NCBI GenBank assembly: GCA_963823565.1
Contig: CAWGLR010000001.1
Span: 744,001-808,000, forward strand
Origin: RHKX01 sp963823565
GTDB lineage: Bacteria; Actinomycetota; Thermoleophilia; Solirubrobacterales; 70-9
Direction: 5' to 3'
DNA: 64,000 nt
Both the position numbers and the translations under genes were made by a program. Below are positions 25,521 to 34,698 of this stretch, piece by piece. The notes under the pieces are model-generated. The model ran no database searches. It was not told the origin of the DNA and saw only the letters and a program-made list of their open reading frames with translations. Within the stretch, counting starts at the first letter, position 1. Every line of letters starts with the position of its first letter.

Positions 25521-25534
25521 AGACTCACCCTATG
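25518..25534. promoter_or_regulatory. Interlocked divergent leaderless promoters
   Basis: The minus-strand start codon (CAT 25518-25520) and plus-strand ATG (25532-25534) are 11 bp apart. The plus -10 box TAGACT occupies 25520-25525 and the minus -10 box TAGGGT occupies 25527-25532 (complement). Each is 6 nt from its own start and touches the other gene's start codon. Two polymerases cannot occupy it at once. Confidence 0.7.
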
Positions 25535-26413
25535 GCAAGGGAGTCGATCCGAACCGCCGCGGTGAGCCGCGCCAAGCGCAGCAACGCGGTCAGGCGCGCG
25601 CTCGGCAAGGAGCCGCTGGAGTCCGCCCGCGACCTCTATCTGGACCTGCTCGAGCGCGCGGTCACCCACACCCTCTACTTCCCGCCCGACACCCAGGACC
25701 CGCCCGAGCACGTCCGCGAGTCGTTCGTCCGCGAGCTCGAGGAGCAGGGCCTGGAGATCGGCTCCGGCAGCGACGTCGAGCGCCGCAACGAGGGCCGCGA
25801 CTGGCCCGTCTACGCACAGACGATGGTCGGGATGAAGCGCATCCACAACGTCCGCGAGTGCGTCGAGACGGTGATCCGGGAGCGGATCCCCGGCGACCTG
25901 ATCGAGGCCGGGGTCTGGCGCGGCGGGACGGCGATCATGATGCGCGGCGTGCTGAAGGCGCACCGCGTCTTCGATCGCACGGTCTACGCGGCCGACTCCT
26001 TCCAGGGGCTGCCGAAGCCGGATGCCGAGCGCTACCCCGCCGACGCCCGTGACCGCGGCTACGAGGCCGAGGAGCTGAAGATCCCGGTCGAGGAGGTCCG
26101 CAACAACTTCCATCGCTACGGCCTCTACGACCAGCAGGTCGAGTTCGTCGAGGGCTGGTTCCGCGACACGCTGCCGAAGCTGGGCGACCGTCGCTGGGCC
26201 CTGATCAGGCTCGACGGCGACCTCTACGAGTCGACCATGGACGGACTCGTCAACCTCTACCCGCAGCTCTCCCCCGGCGGGTTCGTGATCGTCGACGACT
26301 ACGGCTGGGAGAACTGCCGCAAGGCGGTCGAGGACTTCCGCCGCGAACGCGGGATCGCCGAGCCGATCGAGCGCATCGATTGGGTCGGCGCCTTCTGGCG
26401 CAAGTCCACCTGA
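25532..26413 (+). CDS. TylF/MycF family O-methyltransferase
   Basis: 293 residues. Textbook TylF features: WPVYAQTMVGMKRIHNVREC, LIEAGVWRGGTAIMMRG (motif I), VYAADSFQGLPKPD, VEFVEGWFRDTLPKL, WALIRLDGDLYESTMDGL and GGFVIVDDYGWENCRKAV. The Mg-binding Asp residues of MycF are within LDGDLYES and VDDYG. Expected to O-methylate a sugar hydroxyl. Leaderless from the interlocked promoter; diverges from GT-C-like copy A and is followed by copy B on the same strand. Confidence 0.92.
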   Translation: MARESIRTAAVSRAKRSNAVRRALGKEPLESARDLYLDLLERAVTHTLYFPPDTQDPPEHVRESFVRELEEQGLEIGSGSDVERRNEGRDWPVYAQTMVGMKRIHNVRECVETVIRERIPGDLIEAGVWRGGTAIMMRGVLKAHRVFDRTVYAADSFQGLPKPDAERYPADARDRGYEAEELKIPVEEVRNNFHRYGLYDQQVEFVEGWFRDTLPKLGDRRWALIRLDGDLYESTMDGLVNLYPQLSPGGFVIVDDYGWENCRKAVEDFRRERGIAEPIERIDWVGAFWRKST

Positions 26414-26433
26414 GCAGCGGCGCTCCCACCCTG

Positions 26434-28125
26434 GTGTCCTTCACCGGCAACAGCGCGCTGCGGTCCTTCATCCGCACGGCCGATCAGCCGCCGTCCCGCG
26501 ACCTCTCGAGCAGCTGGGCGTGGGCCCTGCTCGCCCTGGCGTGCGGCGCGTACGCCGGGCTGGCTTTCTGGACGACCCGCGGCGTCAGCTTCGACCACGA
26601 CGAGCTGCGGTACTTCGTCGAGGGCTCCGGCTTCTCGCCCGCCGAGATCCTCGAGCCCTACAACGGTCACCTGATCGCCGGCACCCGCTTCATCTACGCG
26701 TCCACGCTCGAGGTCTTCGGCTCGAGCTACGCGCCCGTGAAGGCGCTGATGATCGCGTCGGTCATCGCCTGCGCCGTCCTCATGTTCGCGCTGCTGCGGC
26801 GACCGGTCGGGAGGGTACTCGCGCTGACCGCCGCGATCGTCGTCCTCTTCCTCGGGTCGAGCACCGTCCAGGTGGTGGGCAGCAACGCCGTGTTTCCGCA
26901 GGCGTGCGCGTTCGGCCTGCTGGCCTGGCTGCTGCTCGACGGGCACCGATCCCGGACGAGGGATGCGCTGGCCTCCGCCGCGCTGGCCCTGAGCATCCTG
27001 TCGCTGGAGGTCGGAGTCGCGTTCGCGATCGGCGCCGCCGTCTGGATCGTGCTCGACACGAGCCGGCCGCTGCGGCGGCTGTGGATTCCGGCCCTGCCCC
27101 TCCTCGGCTACGCGGCCTGGTACCTGTGGTCGCGCCAGTTCGGCGAGCACCTCGGCACCCTGGAGAACGTCCTGCTCGCGCCCCAATGGGCCGCGGACTC
27201 GCTCGGCGCCGCATCGGCTGCGCTTTCGGGGCTGAGCGCCGACCTCGTCGACGGCGGGCCGCCGACCGGCCGGATCGCGGCGGGCTGGGGCTACCCCCTG
27301 GCCGCGATTCTCGTCCTGCTGCTCGTCCTCGCCGTTCGCAGGGAGCGCCTGCGGCCGGCGATCGCCGCGCCGCTGGCGCTGCTGGTCGTGCTCTGGGTCG
27401 CCGGCGCCCTCAACTTCGGCTTCCTTCGCACCCCGTACGAGGCTCGCTACGTCTTCCCGATCGCACTCGGGGTGCTGCTCGTGGCGGCCGAGTGCCTCCG
27501 GCCGCTGCGCCTGAGCAGGCGCGCCATCCTGCTGATCGTCGCCGCTGCGACGCTGTCGCTGGCCGGCAACCTCTGGGCCTTCAGGGAGGTCGCCAAGGAC
27601 GTCCGGGCGGACTCATCGCTGACCCAAGCCCAGCTCGCGATGGTCGACCTGGAGCGCGCAAGCGTCGACCCGGAGCGCTCGCTCGGCTTCGAGCTCGCGT
27701 CGGTCACCGCCGGCGAGTACCTCGCGGCCGCCGACCGGTACGGGACGGTGGGCTTCACGCCCGCCGAGATCCCCGGGCAATCGCTGCCCGTGCGCCAGCA
27801 GGCCGACTCGATGCTGGCCGAGATCCTCACCCCGGCGCTCGATCCGGCCCGCGATCGGGTCCGAGGGCGCGAGTGCGGCGCGGCCGCCGAGCCGGGAGCG
27901 AGCGTGAGCCTCCCCGCCGGTGGCGCCGTCGTGCGCTCCGACGAGGGGGGCGGGGTGCTGCTCGGGCGCTTCGCCGAGCGCGCGTCGATCGAGGTCGGGG
28001 CGCTCCGGGCCGGCGAGGCGGGCGTCCTCTCCCTCCCCGCCGACGGGCTCCCCTCCGTCGCCTGGTTCGTCGCGCCCACCGATCCCGGGCAGACCGTCAC
28101 CATCTGCGAGCTGCCGAGCCGATGA
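26434..28125 (+). CDS. GT-C-like polytopic membrane protein, family copy B
   Basis: 563 residues from GTG 26434; a CTG at 26410 overlapping the previous stop (CTGA) or TTG 26380 would extend it. Same family as copy A: TTRGVSFDHDELRYF, then FSPAEILEPYNGHLIAGTR, about ten helices, the RTPYEARYVFPIALG block and an outer tail with VSLPAGGAVVRSDEGG, LLGRFAERASIEVGALRAG and a final VTICEL. The conserved acidic pair is His-Asp-Glu here. Coupled to the acyltransferase behind it by ATGA. Role by analogy only: extracytoplasmic glycosyl transfer from a lipid carrier. Confidence 0.7.
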   Translation: MSFTGNSALRSFIRTADQPPSRDLSSSWAWALLALACGAYAGLAFWTTRGVSFDHDELRYFVEGSGFSPAEILEPYNGHLIAGTRFIYASTLEVFGSSYAPVKALMIASVIACAVLMFALLRRPVGRVLALTAAIVVLFLGSSTVQVVGSNAVFPQACAFGLLAWLLLDGHRSRTRDALASAALALSILSLEVGVAFAIGAAVWIVLDTSRPLRRLWIPALPLLGYAAWYLWSRQFGEHLGTLENVLLAPQWAADSLGAASAALSGLSADLVDGGPPTGRIAAGWGYPLAAILVLLLVLAVRRERLRPAIAAPLALLVVLWVAGALNFGFLRTPYEARYVFPIALGVLLVAAECLRPLRLSRRAILLIVAAATLSLAGNLWAFREVAKDVRADSSLTQAQLAMVDLERASVDPERSLGFELASVTAGEYLAAADRYGTVGFTPAEIPGQSLPVRQQADSMLAEILTPALDPARDRVRGRECGAAAEPGASVSLPAGGAVVRSDEGGGVLLGRFAERASIEVGALRAGEAGVLSLPADGLPSVAWFVAPTDPGQTVTICELPSR

Positions 28126-29453
28126 CGAGCCTGAGCCACGATCCGGGGAAGGAGAGCCGCCGCGCCGCGGGGGTCCCCATCGTCCCCGCGCTCGACGGCT
28201 TTCGCACATTCGCGGTCGTCTCGATCGTGCTCGTCCACGTCGGACTCTTCTCGGGCACGCTCTTCTCCCTGCGCGCATCGCGCAGCCGCGAGCTGTTCGA
28301 CGTCGTCGGCCTGAGCGTCGACCTGCTGTTCATGATCAGCGGCTTCGTGATCTTCCTGCCGATGGTGGTCCGTGGCGGCGGGGTCGGGGACATCCGGGCC
28401 TACGTGAGGCGGCGCGCGGCGCGGCTGGTCCCGGCGCTGTGGGCGGTCCTGGTGCTGACCATCGCGATCTTCGCGATCGTCCCGCCGCACGACCCGGCCT
28501 TCTCGGCGGGCGGGGAGACGATGGCGACCCCCGGCGTCCTCGACTTCCTCGGACACGCGCTGCTCATCCACACTCCCCTGAAGATGATCGACCCCGGCTT
28601 CGAGTGGGGACTCGGCATCGACGGGCCGATGTGGACCCTTTCGAATGAGTTGATCTTCTACGTCCTGCTGCCGTTCGTGGCCGGCCTCTTCTTCCGGCAC
28701 CCGGTGCGCGCGCTCGCGGTCGCGCTGGCGATCACGGTCGGCTGGCGCGTTCTGTTCAATCACCTGCCCGCGGTGACCGACGCGCTCGGGCTCTCGATCG
28801 GCGACGGCGAGCTCCTCCGGCTCGTCCTCTCCAGCGACTACCAGTTCCCGTCGTTCGTCTTCACGTTCGCGGCCGGGATGGCGGCGGCCATGGCATACGT
28901 GCGGCTGATCAGGACGCCCGGCCACCCGATCGCCGCGCGGGCATGGCTTCTGCAACCGATCGCGTTCGTCGCGGTGGTGGTCTCGGCGCACCTGTGCGTC
29001 CGCTTCGGAGCGTCGGCTCAGGACTCCCTGGAGGTCCTGAACCCGGCGGGAATGACGCGGCGGGCGCTGATCCCGGGCGTCATGTTCACCACCTCGATGG
29101 CGGCCTTCATGCTCCTGACCGCCCTTGCCCGCCCATGGCAACAGGCGGTCTTCGCCAACCGGCTGACGCGATGGGCGGCCGACGTCAGCTACGGCGTCTA
29201 CCTGATCCACTTCGCGGTCCTCTCGCTGCTCATGGTCCTGTGGATGCCGCCGATCGGCGCCGGCTGGAAGCCCTTCCTGATCTGGTCCGCGGTGACGCTG
29301 ACCGCGTCGTTCGCGTACGGCTACATCTCGGCCCGGTTCCTGGAGAACCCGATCAGGCGGTGGGCGCATCGCTTCGGCGGCAGAGCGCAGATCGGGGGCG
29401 CGCCCCCGGGCACGCCGCCACGGCTCGATCCCGAGCCGCCGTCCCCGCGATGA
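28122..29453 (+). CDS. Acyltransferase family 3 (OafA/YrhL-type) membrane O-acyltransferase
   Basis: 443 residues with about ten transmembrane helices. It opens with PALDGFRTFAVVSIVLVHVGLF, the conserved start of the family, although the usual R/H pair is replaced here by DGFR and VH. The outer-loop R-rich segment AYVRRRAARLVPALW, the LSNELIFYVLLPF helix and YGVYLIHFAVL near the end are characteristic. Such proteins O-acetylate or otherwise acylate sugars of surface glycans across the membrane. The ATG overlaps the stop of GT-C-like copy B, suggesting they act on the same product. Confidence 0.88.
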   Translation: MTSLSHDPGKESRRAAGVPIVPALDGFRTFAVVSIVLVHVGLFSGTLFSLRASRSRELFDVVGLSVDLLFMISGFVIFLPMVVRGGGVGDIRAYVRRRAARLVPALWAVLVLTIAIFAIVPPHDPAFSAGGETMATPGVLDFLGHALLIHTPLKMIDPGFEWGLGIDGPMWTLSNELIFYVLLPFVAGLFFRHPVRALAVALAITVGWRVLFNHLPAVTDALGLSIGDGELLRLVLSSDYQFPSFVFTFAAGMAAAMAYVRLIRTPGHPIAARAWLLQPIAFVAVVVSAHLCVRFGASAQDSLEVLNPAGMTRRALIPGVMFTTSMAAFMLLTALARPWQQAVFANRLTRWAADVSYGVYLIHFAVLSLLMVLWMPPIGAGWKPFLIWSAVTLTASFAYGYISARFLENPIRRWAHRFGGRAQIGGAPPGTPPRLDPEPPSPR

Positions 29454-29499
29454 GCCGGCTCCCGCGGGCGGCGGATCGCCCGCGATTACCATCCGCGGC

Positions 29500-30204
29500 G
29501 TGATCTCGGTGCGGCTATTGGCGGCGTTCGCGGGCAGCTACCCGGGCGCGAGCTTCGTCGAGATCGGGGCCAACGACGGCGAGCTCCACGACCCGATCCA
29601 GCCCTACATCCGCTCGCGGCAGTGGCGCGGTGTCATGGTCGAGCCGGTCCCCTACCTCTGCGAGCGCCTGCGGCACAACTACGCGGCGGAGGCCGATCGC
29701 GTCGCGATCGAGAATGCGGCGATCGACTCCGGCGGCGGGCGACGGCCCTTCTATTACCTGAGGCCGGAGAGCGAGCGCCACGATCTGCCGCACTGGTACC
29801 ACGGCCTCGGCTCGTTCGATCGCCGGCACCTCCTCGAGAGCGCCGGTGGCGACCGCGACGCGATCGAGCGGCTGATCGTCGAGGCCGAGGTCGCCTGCCT
29901 CTCGCTCGCCGAGCTCTGCTCCAAGCACGGAATCGACCGGCTCGACCTGCTGCTGATCGACGCCGAGGGCCACGACTGGGAGATCCTCCGCAGCGTTGAC
30001 TTCGGCGACATCCACCCGCGCCTGCTCGTCTTCGAGCACCACAACCTCGGCGAGGCGGACCTGGCCGAGTGCGAGGGGGCCCTGCGAGCCGCCGGTTACC
30101 ACCTCGTCCGCGACGGCCTCGACACCTGGTGCTTGGACCTGAGCCCCCACGACCCCCTGTCGGCGTCGTGGTCGGAGGCCATCAGCGTCTCCACCGGGAA
30201 CTGA
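29500..30204 (+). CDS. FkbM family methyltransferase
   Basis: 234 residues from GTG 29500. TACCAT (29487-29492) ends 7 nt upstream, so it is probably leaderless. FVEIGANDGELHDPI (motif I), RGVMVEPVPYLCERLRHNY, SFDRRHL, LLLIDAEGHDWEIL and the shared GLDTWCLDL ending make it a paralogue of 12227-12925. Likely sugar O-methyltransferase. Followed by a GT8 gene 4 nt after its stop, an apparent two-gene operon. Confidence 0.87.
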   Translation: MISVRLLAAFAGSYPGASFVEIGANDGELHDPIQPYIRSRQWRGVMVEPVPYLCERLRHNYAAEADRVAIENAAIDSGGGRRPFYYLRPESERHDLPHWYHGLGSFDRRHLLESAGGDRDAIERLIVEAEVACLSLAELCSKHGIDRLDLLLIDAEGHDWEILRSVDFGDIHPRLLVFEHHNLGEADLAECEGALRAAGYHLVRDGLDTWCLDLSPHDPLSASWSEAISVSTGN

Positions 30205-30208
30205 GCCG

Positions 30209-31066
30209 GTGCCGCTGGATTCCCTCGAGGTCGCCTGCGCCTGCGACCGCGGATACCTGGCGCACTGCGCAACGATGCTTGCGTCGCTGCTCGAGAGCGC
30301 GTCCCGGCCCGTCCGGGCCCACCTGCTCGTCGGCGCCGACATCGATCGCAACGACCTCGGGCTCGTGGCCGATCAGATGCGCGGCGGCGGAGGCGAGCTC
30401 GTCGTCCACGAGGTCCGGGACGACCGCATCGCGGCGCTGAAGACAACCGCCACCTTCCCGACCGCGCACTGGTACCGCGTCGCGCTGCCCGACCTGCTCG
30501 CGGAGGCGGACCGCGTCCTCTACCTCGACTGCGACCTGCTCGTCCTCGACGATCTCACCGACCTCTGGAAGACCGACCTCGAGGGGAACCTGCTGGCAGC
30601 GGTCACGAACGTCTTCCCGTCGCGGGAGGGCGAGGCGAAGCTCTGCTCCGCGCTCTCGATCCGCCCCGGCGAGTACTTCAACACCGGCGTCTTGCTCATG
30701 GACCTGGCCGCAATGCGCCGCGAGGGCGCCGGTGAGCGCGTGCTCGCGTTCGCCGAAGCGAACCACGACCTCCTCTTCCTCCCCGACGGCGACGCCCTCA
30801 ACGCCATCCTCGCCTCGCGCCGGCTGCGGCTCGACCCGCGCTGGAACTGCCTCACCGGGACCCTCAGGCTGCCTTGGAGCGCCGATCTCTACGGCTCGGA
30901 GGCCGTCGCCGCGGCGCGCGAGGGCGCGGCGATTCGTCACTTCGAGGGGTCTGGCGCGAACAAGCCCTGGCATCCCGGTGCCGACGAGGCGGACCGTGCG
31001 CTCTACCTCCGCTACCGGGCGCTGACGCCCTGGCCGGAGCCGGGGTCGGGACCGGGCGGGGGCTAG
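30209..31066 (+). CDS. GT8 family glycosyltransferase
   Basis: 285 residues, GTG start. GT8 order: LEVACACDRGYLAHCATMLASLL, TAHWYRVALPDLL, D107-C-D109 in VLYLDCDLLVLDDL (metal/nucleotide binding), EYFNTGVLLMDLAAMR, LPDGDALNAIL and IRHFEGSGANKPWHPGAD. This matches bacterial galactosyl/glucosyltransferases of the LgtC/WaaI type, which are retaining. The stop TAG shares a CTAG with the stop of the convergent gene at 31063. Confidence 0.9.
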   Translation: MPLDSLEVACACDRGYLAHCATMLASLLESASRPVRAHLLVGADIDRNDLGLVADQMRGGGGELVVHEVRDDRIAALKTTATFPTAHWYRVALPDLLAEADRVLYLDCDLLVLDDLTDLWKTDLEGNLLAAVTNVFPSREGEAKLCSALSIRPGEYFNTGVLLMDLAAMRREGAGERVLAFAEANHDLLFLPDGDALNAILASRRLRLDPRWNCLTGTLRLPWSADLYGSEAVAAAREGAAIRHFEGSGANKPWHPGADEADRALYLRYRALTPWPEPGSGPGGG

Positions 31067-33387
31067 GACTCGATGCCGACGGCCGCGAGCTCATCCCCCA
31101 GCTCGAGACTGAATCGAGCCGCGACCTCGGGTGCGAGCTCCTCGCGCCAGCGCCCGATCGAGGCCTCGAGGCTCGAGGCGCTGCGGTGCCGCTCGCGCGT
31201 CTCGCGGTCGGCCCGCACCGCGTCGGGGTCGAGCGCGATCCCGAGGCGCTCGGAAAGGCGCGCGGCGACCCCGTCGAGGTCGCGGACCAGGTCCTCGTAG
31301 CGGATCACCGGCACCTCGTCCCCGAGGCCGGCGATCCAGCGCAGGCGCTCGCGCTGGCGTGCGATGACGTGCTCGAGCAACCCGTTGCCGCCGGCGGCGT
31401 CGGCGCCGCCGAAACCGCTGCCGGCCCGGTCGCCGAAGGACTCGATCGAGACGAAGGTGTCGCGCGGGTCCCGGAGTACGACCAGCACCTGCACCGGCGG
31501 CAGCTGCTCGAGCGGCACCTGCCAGGTGTTCATGTGCTTCTCCGCCGAGTAGATCACCGGCGCATCCGTGCCGTGCTCGCGGCGAACAGAGTCGATCGCC
31601 CGGATCGAGAACTCCGACCAGACCCGGTCGAACGCCGCGCGCGCGAACGACGGGCGGCCCGCGGGATCGTCGAGGAAGGGGCGCGGCAGCCAGGGGGGCG
31701 GCCCGGCGATGGTCGCGTCCCTGAGGTCGTCGAGCGAGCCCAGCGACCGCGCCCCCCAGACCTCCTCCGGCCAGTCGTCGCGCTCGAGCACCTGCGCCCA
31801 GCGCCAGAGGTAGGCGAAGTACTTGCGTTCGTAGGGGTAGACCGGCTCGACCGCGACCTGGGGCGATGTGGCCAGCAGCCGCATCAGAACGGTGCTGCCG
31901 TCGCGGCTGAAGTAGTCGACGAGCAGCGGCTTCAGCCACGGCCCGCCCTCGGGCGCCTCGACCGTCTGCAGCGCCGCGACGGGCCGGTGGCGGTCGCGCC
32001 GCAGGCGGTAGCGCTTGCGCACCTCGCTGCCGCGGCGCCAGGCGACGCCGCGCAGCATCGCCGCCTCGCGGCCTAGCGTCTCGTTGGAGCCGAGCGACGC
32101 TCGCGCGCTGCGCCGGATCAGCCAGCCGATGTCCGGGGACGAGGGATCGATGCGAGCGAGCGTCGCCCGGCGGTCGGGCGAGAGCCGGTCGCCGAGCCGG
32201 AGCTCGAGGGTGCGCGCCGCCATCGCGACTCGGCAGAGCAGGTCGAAGTAGTAGATGCGCCAGCCGAGGTGGAACCGCCGCGGCCGCAGCTTCCGGCCCC
32301 ATGCGGCAATCCGCGCGGCGCCGGTCTCCGATCCGATCCCGAAGTTGTTCGCGCGCAGGTGCCCGATCGCCGCGGCGTCGTGCTGGACGTAGTCGTAGAG
32401 CGGCTCGTCGACGTAGTCGATCGGCCCGAGGGCGAGCGCCACCTGGGCGAGCCAGTGGTCGTGGTAGGAGTTGCCCTGGCGCGGCGGGAACGGGAGCGCG
32501 TCGTCGAGCAGCGAGCGCCTGAACAGCGAGGCGGCGCCGGTCACCGTGTTGGCGATCACCAGCGAGGCGAAGTCGGTGTGGTTGTTGCGACGGAACTGCC
32601 AGTAGGTCGGGGAGAGGACCTCGCCGTCCTCGGTCACGATCCGCATGTCGCTGTAGGCCAGCGCCGAGTCGGGGCCGAGCGCCGAGATCAGCCGCTCGAG
32701 CTTGTCCGGACGCCAGCGGTCGTCCTGGTCGGAGAGCGCCACGTACCGCGCGTTCGCCGGGGCCAGCCGCAGGGCGCGCTCGAAGTTGAAGTAGAAGCCG
32801 AGGCGCTCCGGGCTCGTCACGAGCCGGAATCGCGGGTCGTCGCCGAGCACCTCCCGCATCGCCGCCACCGCGGGCGCCGAAGAAGCGTCGTCGCTGATCA
32901 GGCACACCCAGTCGCGATGGGTCTGCTCGCGGATCGACTCGATCTGACGGCGAAACAGGTCGATCTGCGGCTCGTAGGTCGCCATGCAGATCGCGACCTC
33001 CGGCGGGTCCTCCCACGGCCCCTCGGCCCGCGCGTCGGGCAGCAGGGTCACGGTCCCCAGCCGGCCGCCGACGCTCTCGCCGCCGGCGAGCTCGGCGCGC
33101 ACCTCGATCCACGCGAGCGTCCGCTCGCTCACCGCCGGGACCGGCACCACCGCCCACCAGTAGCCCTCGCCGGTCGTCCGCTCGGGCAGCGGCATCCCCC
33201 AACCGTCGACCGGCCTGGCGGTGCCGGCGAAGACGACCTCGAGACCGGCGATCGGCGCGTCGGGGGCGCTGCAGCGGCCGTCCACGAACAGCGCCGTGCC
33301 GCCGCCGACCACGACTTCCGCGGGCAGCGGGGTCACCTGTGAGACGACGAGGGCAGGGGCGTCCTCGGAGGGGGATCTCCGGTTCAC
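31063..33387 (-). CDS. GT2-sulfotransferase fusion protein
   Basis: 774 residues from GTG 33387. The first 110 residues form a beta-rich prefix (VVSQVTPLPAEVVVGGG...). Residues about 120-340 are a GT2 domain: VAICMATYEPQIDLFRRQIE, VCLISDDASSAPAVAAM, YVALSDQDDRWRPDKLE (DxD-like DQDD) and FGIGSETGAARIAAW. The C-terminal 280 residues are a sulfotransferase: LLVDYFSRDGSTVLMRLLAT (modified 5'-PSB loop), VLVVLRDPRDTFVSIESFGD (3'-PB site) and VIRYEDLVRDLDG. One polypeptide could add a sugar and sulfate. The loop has FSRDGST instead of PxSGTxW, so PAPS binding should be tested. Start set by the mirror-image promoter at 33385-33462. Confidence 0.83.
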   Translation of the reverse strand: MNRRSPSEDAPALVVSQVTPLPAEVVVGGGTALFVDGRCSAPDAPIAGLEVVFAGTARPVDGWGMPLPERTTGEGYWWAVVPVPAVSERTLAWIEVRAELAGGESVGGRLGTVTLLPDARAEGPWEDPPEVAICMATYEPQIDLFRRQIESIREQTHRDWVCLISDDASSAPAVAAMREVLGDDPRFRLVTSPERLGFYFNFERALRLAPANARYVALSDQDDRWRPDKLERLISALGPDSALAYSDMRIVTEDGEVLSPTYWQFRRNNHTDFASLVIANTVTGAASLFRRSLLDDALPFPPRQGNSYHDHWLAQVALALGPIDYVDEPLYDYVQHDAAAIGHLRANNFGIGSETGAARIAAWGRKLRPRRFHLGWRIYYFDLLCRVAMAARTLELRLGDRLSPDRRATLARIDPSSPDIGWLIRRSARASLGSNETLGREAAMLRGVAWRRGSEVRKRYRLRRDRHRPVAALQTVEAPEGGPWLKPLLVDYFSRDGSTVLMRLLATSPQVAVEPVYPYERKYFAYLWRWAQVLERDDWPEEVWGARSLGSLDDLRDATIAGPPPWLPRPFLDDPAGRPSFARAAFDRVWSEFSIRAIDSVRREHGTDAPVIYSAEKHMNTWQVPLEQLPPVQVLVVLRDPRDTFVSIESFGDRAGSGFGGADAAGGNGLLEHVIARQRERLRWIAGLGDEVPVIRYEDLVRDLDGVAARLSERLGIALDPDAVRADRETRERHRSASSLEASIGRWREELAPEVAARFSLELGDELAAVGIES

Positions 33388-33462
33388 AGGCTGAGGATCG
33401 CAGGTCGGACCCGCACCGCCGCGCGCCGGGCGAGCGGCCGCGGCGAATATCCTCAGCCGGTG
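33385..33462. promoter_or_regulatory. Mirror-image divergent leaderless starts
   Basis: 33385-33398 and 33449-33462 are inverted repeats matching at 13 of 14 positions. Each arm holds a -10 box (GATCCT on minus, TATCCT on plus) and, 6 nt on, a GTG start codon (33387 minus, 33460 plus). The two genes (GT2-sulfotransferase and Wzt-type ATPase) thus have matched 5' ends. Confidence 0.65.
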
Positions 33463-34698
33463 CCGGCACCCACCGCCATCGAGGCCACGGGCATCTCGAA
33501 GAGCTTCGAGATCCCCGGTCCGCGAGCGCCCTTCACGCTCCGCGAGCGACTCACCAACCCCCTCGGCAGGACCCCGGGGAGGTCGCTCAAGGTGCTCGAG
33601 GACATCTCCTTCAGCGTCGGCCGCGGCGAGCACTTCGGGATCGTCGGCCGCAACGGGTCGGGGAAGAGCACGCTGCTGAAGATCCTCGCGAGCGTCTACC
33701 GCGCCGACCGGGGCAGCATCCGCATCGCCGGCAGGCTGGCGCCGTTCCTCGAGCTCGGCGTCGGGTTCAACGCGCAGCTCCCGGCCGCCGACAACGTGAT
33801 CCTCAACGGCGTGATGATGGGCCTGACGCCGCGGGACGCACGCGAGCGAGTCGACGAGATCATCGACTTCGCCGGTCTCAACGACTACACCGACATGCTC
33901 GTGAAGAACTACTCCTCGGGGATGAAGGTTCGGCTCGCGTTCGCCGTCATGACCCATGTCGACGCCGACGTCCTGCTGCTCGACGAGGTTCTCGCCGTCG
34001 GCGATGCCGAGTTCCAGGAGAAGTGCGCCGAGGTCTTCGAGGACATGCGCAGCGAGGGCCGGACGATGGTGCTGGTGACCCATTCCATGGACACGGTCAC
34101 CCAGCACTGCGAGCGCGCGATGCTCATCGACTCAGGGCGCATCGACGCGATCGGCGATCCCGACGAGGTCGCCGAGCGCTACTACGAGGTCAACCTCCGG
34201 GCGGCGCTGGCCGGCGGCGGCGAGGGGCTGCCCGAGATCGCCGGCCGCCTGGTCGACGCCGTCACCGATCCAGCCGTCTTCATCGAGAACGCCTGGCTGG
34301 GCGGTCGCGAGGGGCAGCAGAGACCTGCGGTCGGGCCCGGGGATCCGCTCGAGATCCGAACCCGGATCCAGGTCCTCCACGACATCGCCGACCCCGGCAT
34401 GTACTTCCAGATCTCCAACGGCCAGGGCCAGCTTGTGTTCGCCAGCACGAAGGTCGTCCTCGGCGACGGGACAGGGGTCCGCGCAGGAGAGGTCCTCGAC
34501 GTCACCGCCGCAGTCGAGAATCGGCTCCCACCGGGCCGCTATATCGCGATGCTGGGGGTCGCCAGGGGGCCCGAGGATCCGGCCGGCCCGACGCGCCACC
34601 TCCGCTTCGAGATCACCGGCGAGAAGCGCGGCGGGATGGTCCTGCTCGACAGCGACGTGCGGGTCGAAGCCGTGCAGCCGGGGAGCCCGGTTCGGTGA
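33460..34698 (+). CDS. wzt: Polysaccharide ABC exporter ATPase with C-terminal carbohydrate-binding domain (Wzt-like)
   Basis: 412 residues. Walker A GRNGSGKST (63-71), signature YSSGM (151-155), Walker B VLLLDE (171-176) and the H-loop THSMD. The ATPase is of the TagH/Wzt type. Residues about 250-412 form the beta-sandwich seen in Wzt proteins (LEIRTRIQVLHDIADPGMYF...), which in O-antigen systems binds the finished polymer end before export. Coupled to the permease by GTGA. It should power export of the polymer made by the surrounding genes. Confidence 0.93.
   Translation: MPAPTAIEATGISKSFEIPGPRAPFTLRERLTNPLGRTPGRSLKVLEDISFSVGRGEHFGIVGRNGSGKSTLLKILASVYRADRGSIRIAGRLAPFLELGVGFNAQLPAADNVILNGVMMGLTPRDARERVDEIIDFAGLNDYTDMLVKNYSSGMKVRLAFAVMTHVDADVLLLDEVLAVGDAEFQEKCAEVFEDMRSEGRTMVLVTHSMDTVTQHCERAMLIDSGRIDAIGDPDEVAERYYEVNLRAALAGGGEGLPEIAGRLVDAVTDPAVFIENAWLGGREGQQRPAVGPGDPLEIRTRIQVLHDIADPGMYFQISNGQGQLVFASTKVVLGDGTGVRAGEVLDVTAAVENRLPPGRYIAMLGVARGPEDPAGPTRHLRFEITGEKRGGMVLLDSDVRVEAVQPGSPVR

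Noticed and set aside
31063..34107. A 1014-residue reading of the GT2-sulfotransferase
   Set aside because: The upstream part lies antisense to the Wzt ATPase and is compositionally a shadow; GTG 33387 with its -10 box is better.
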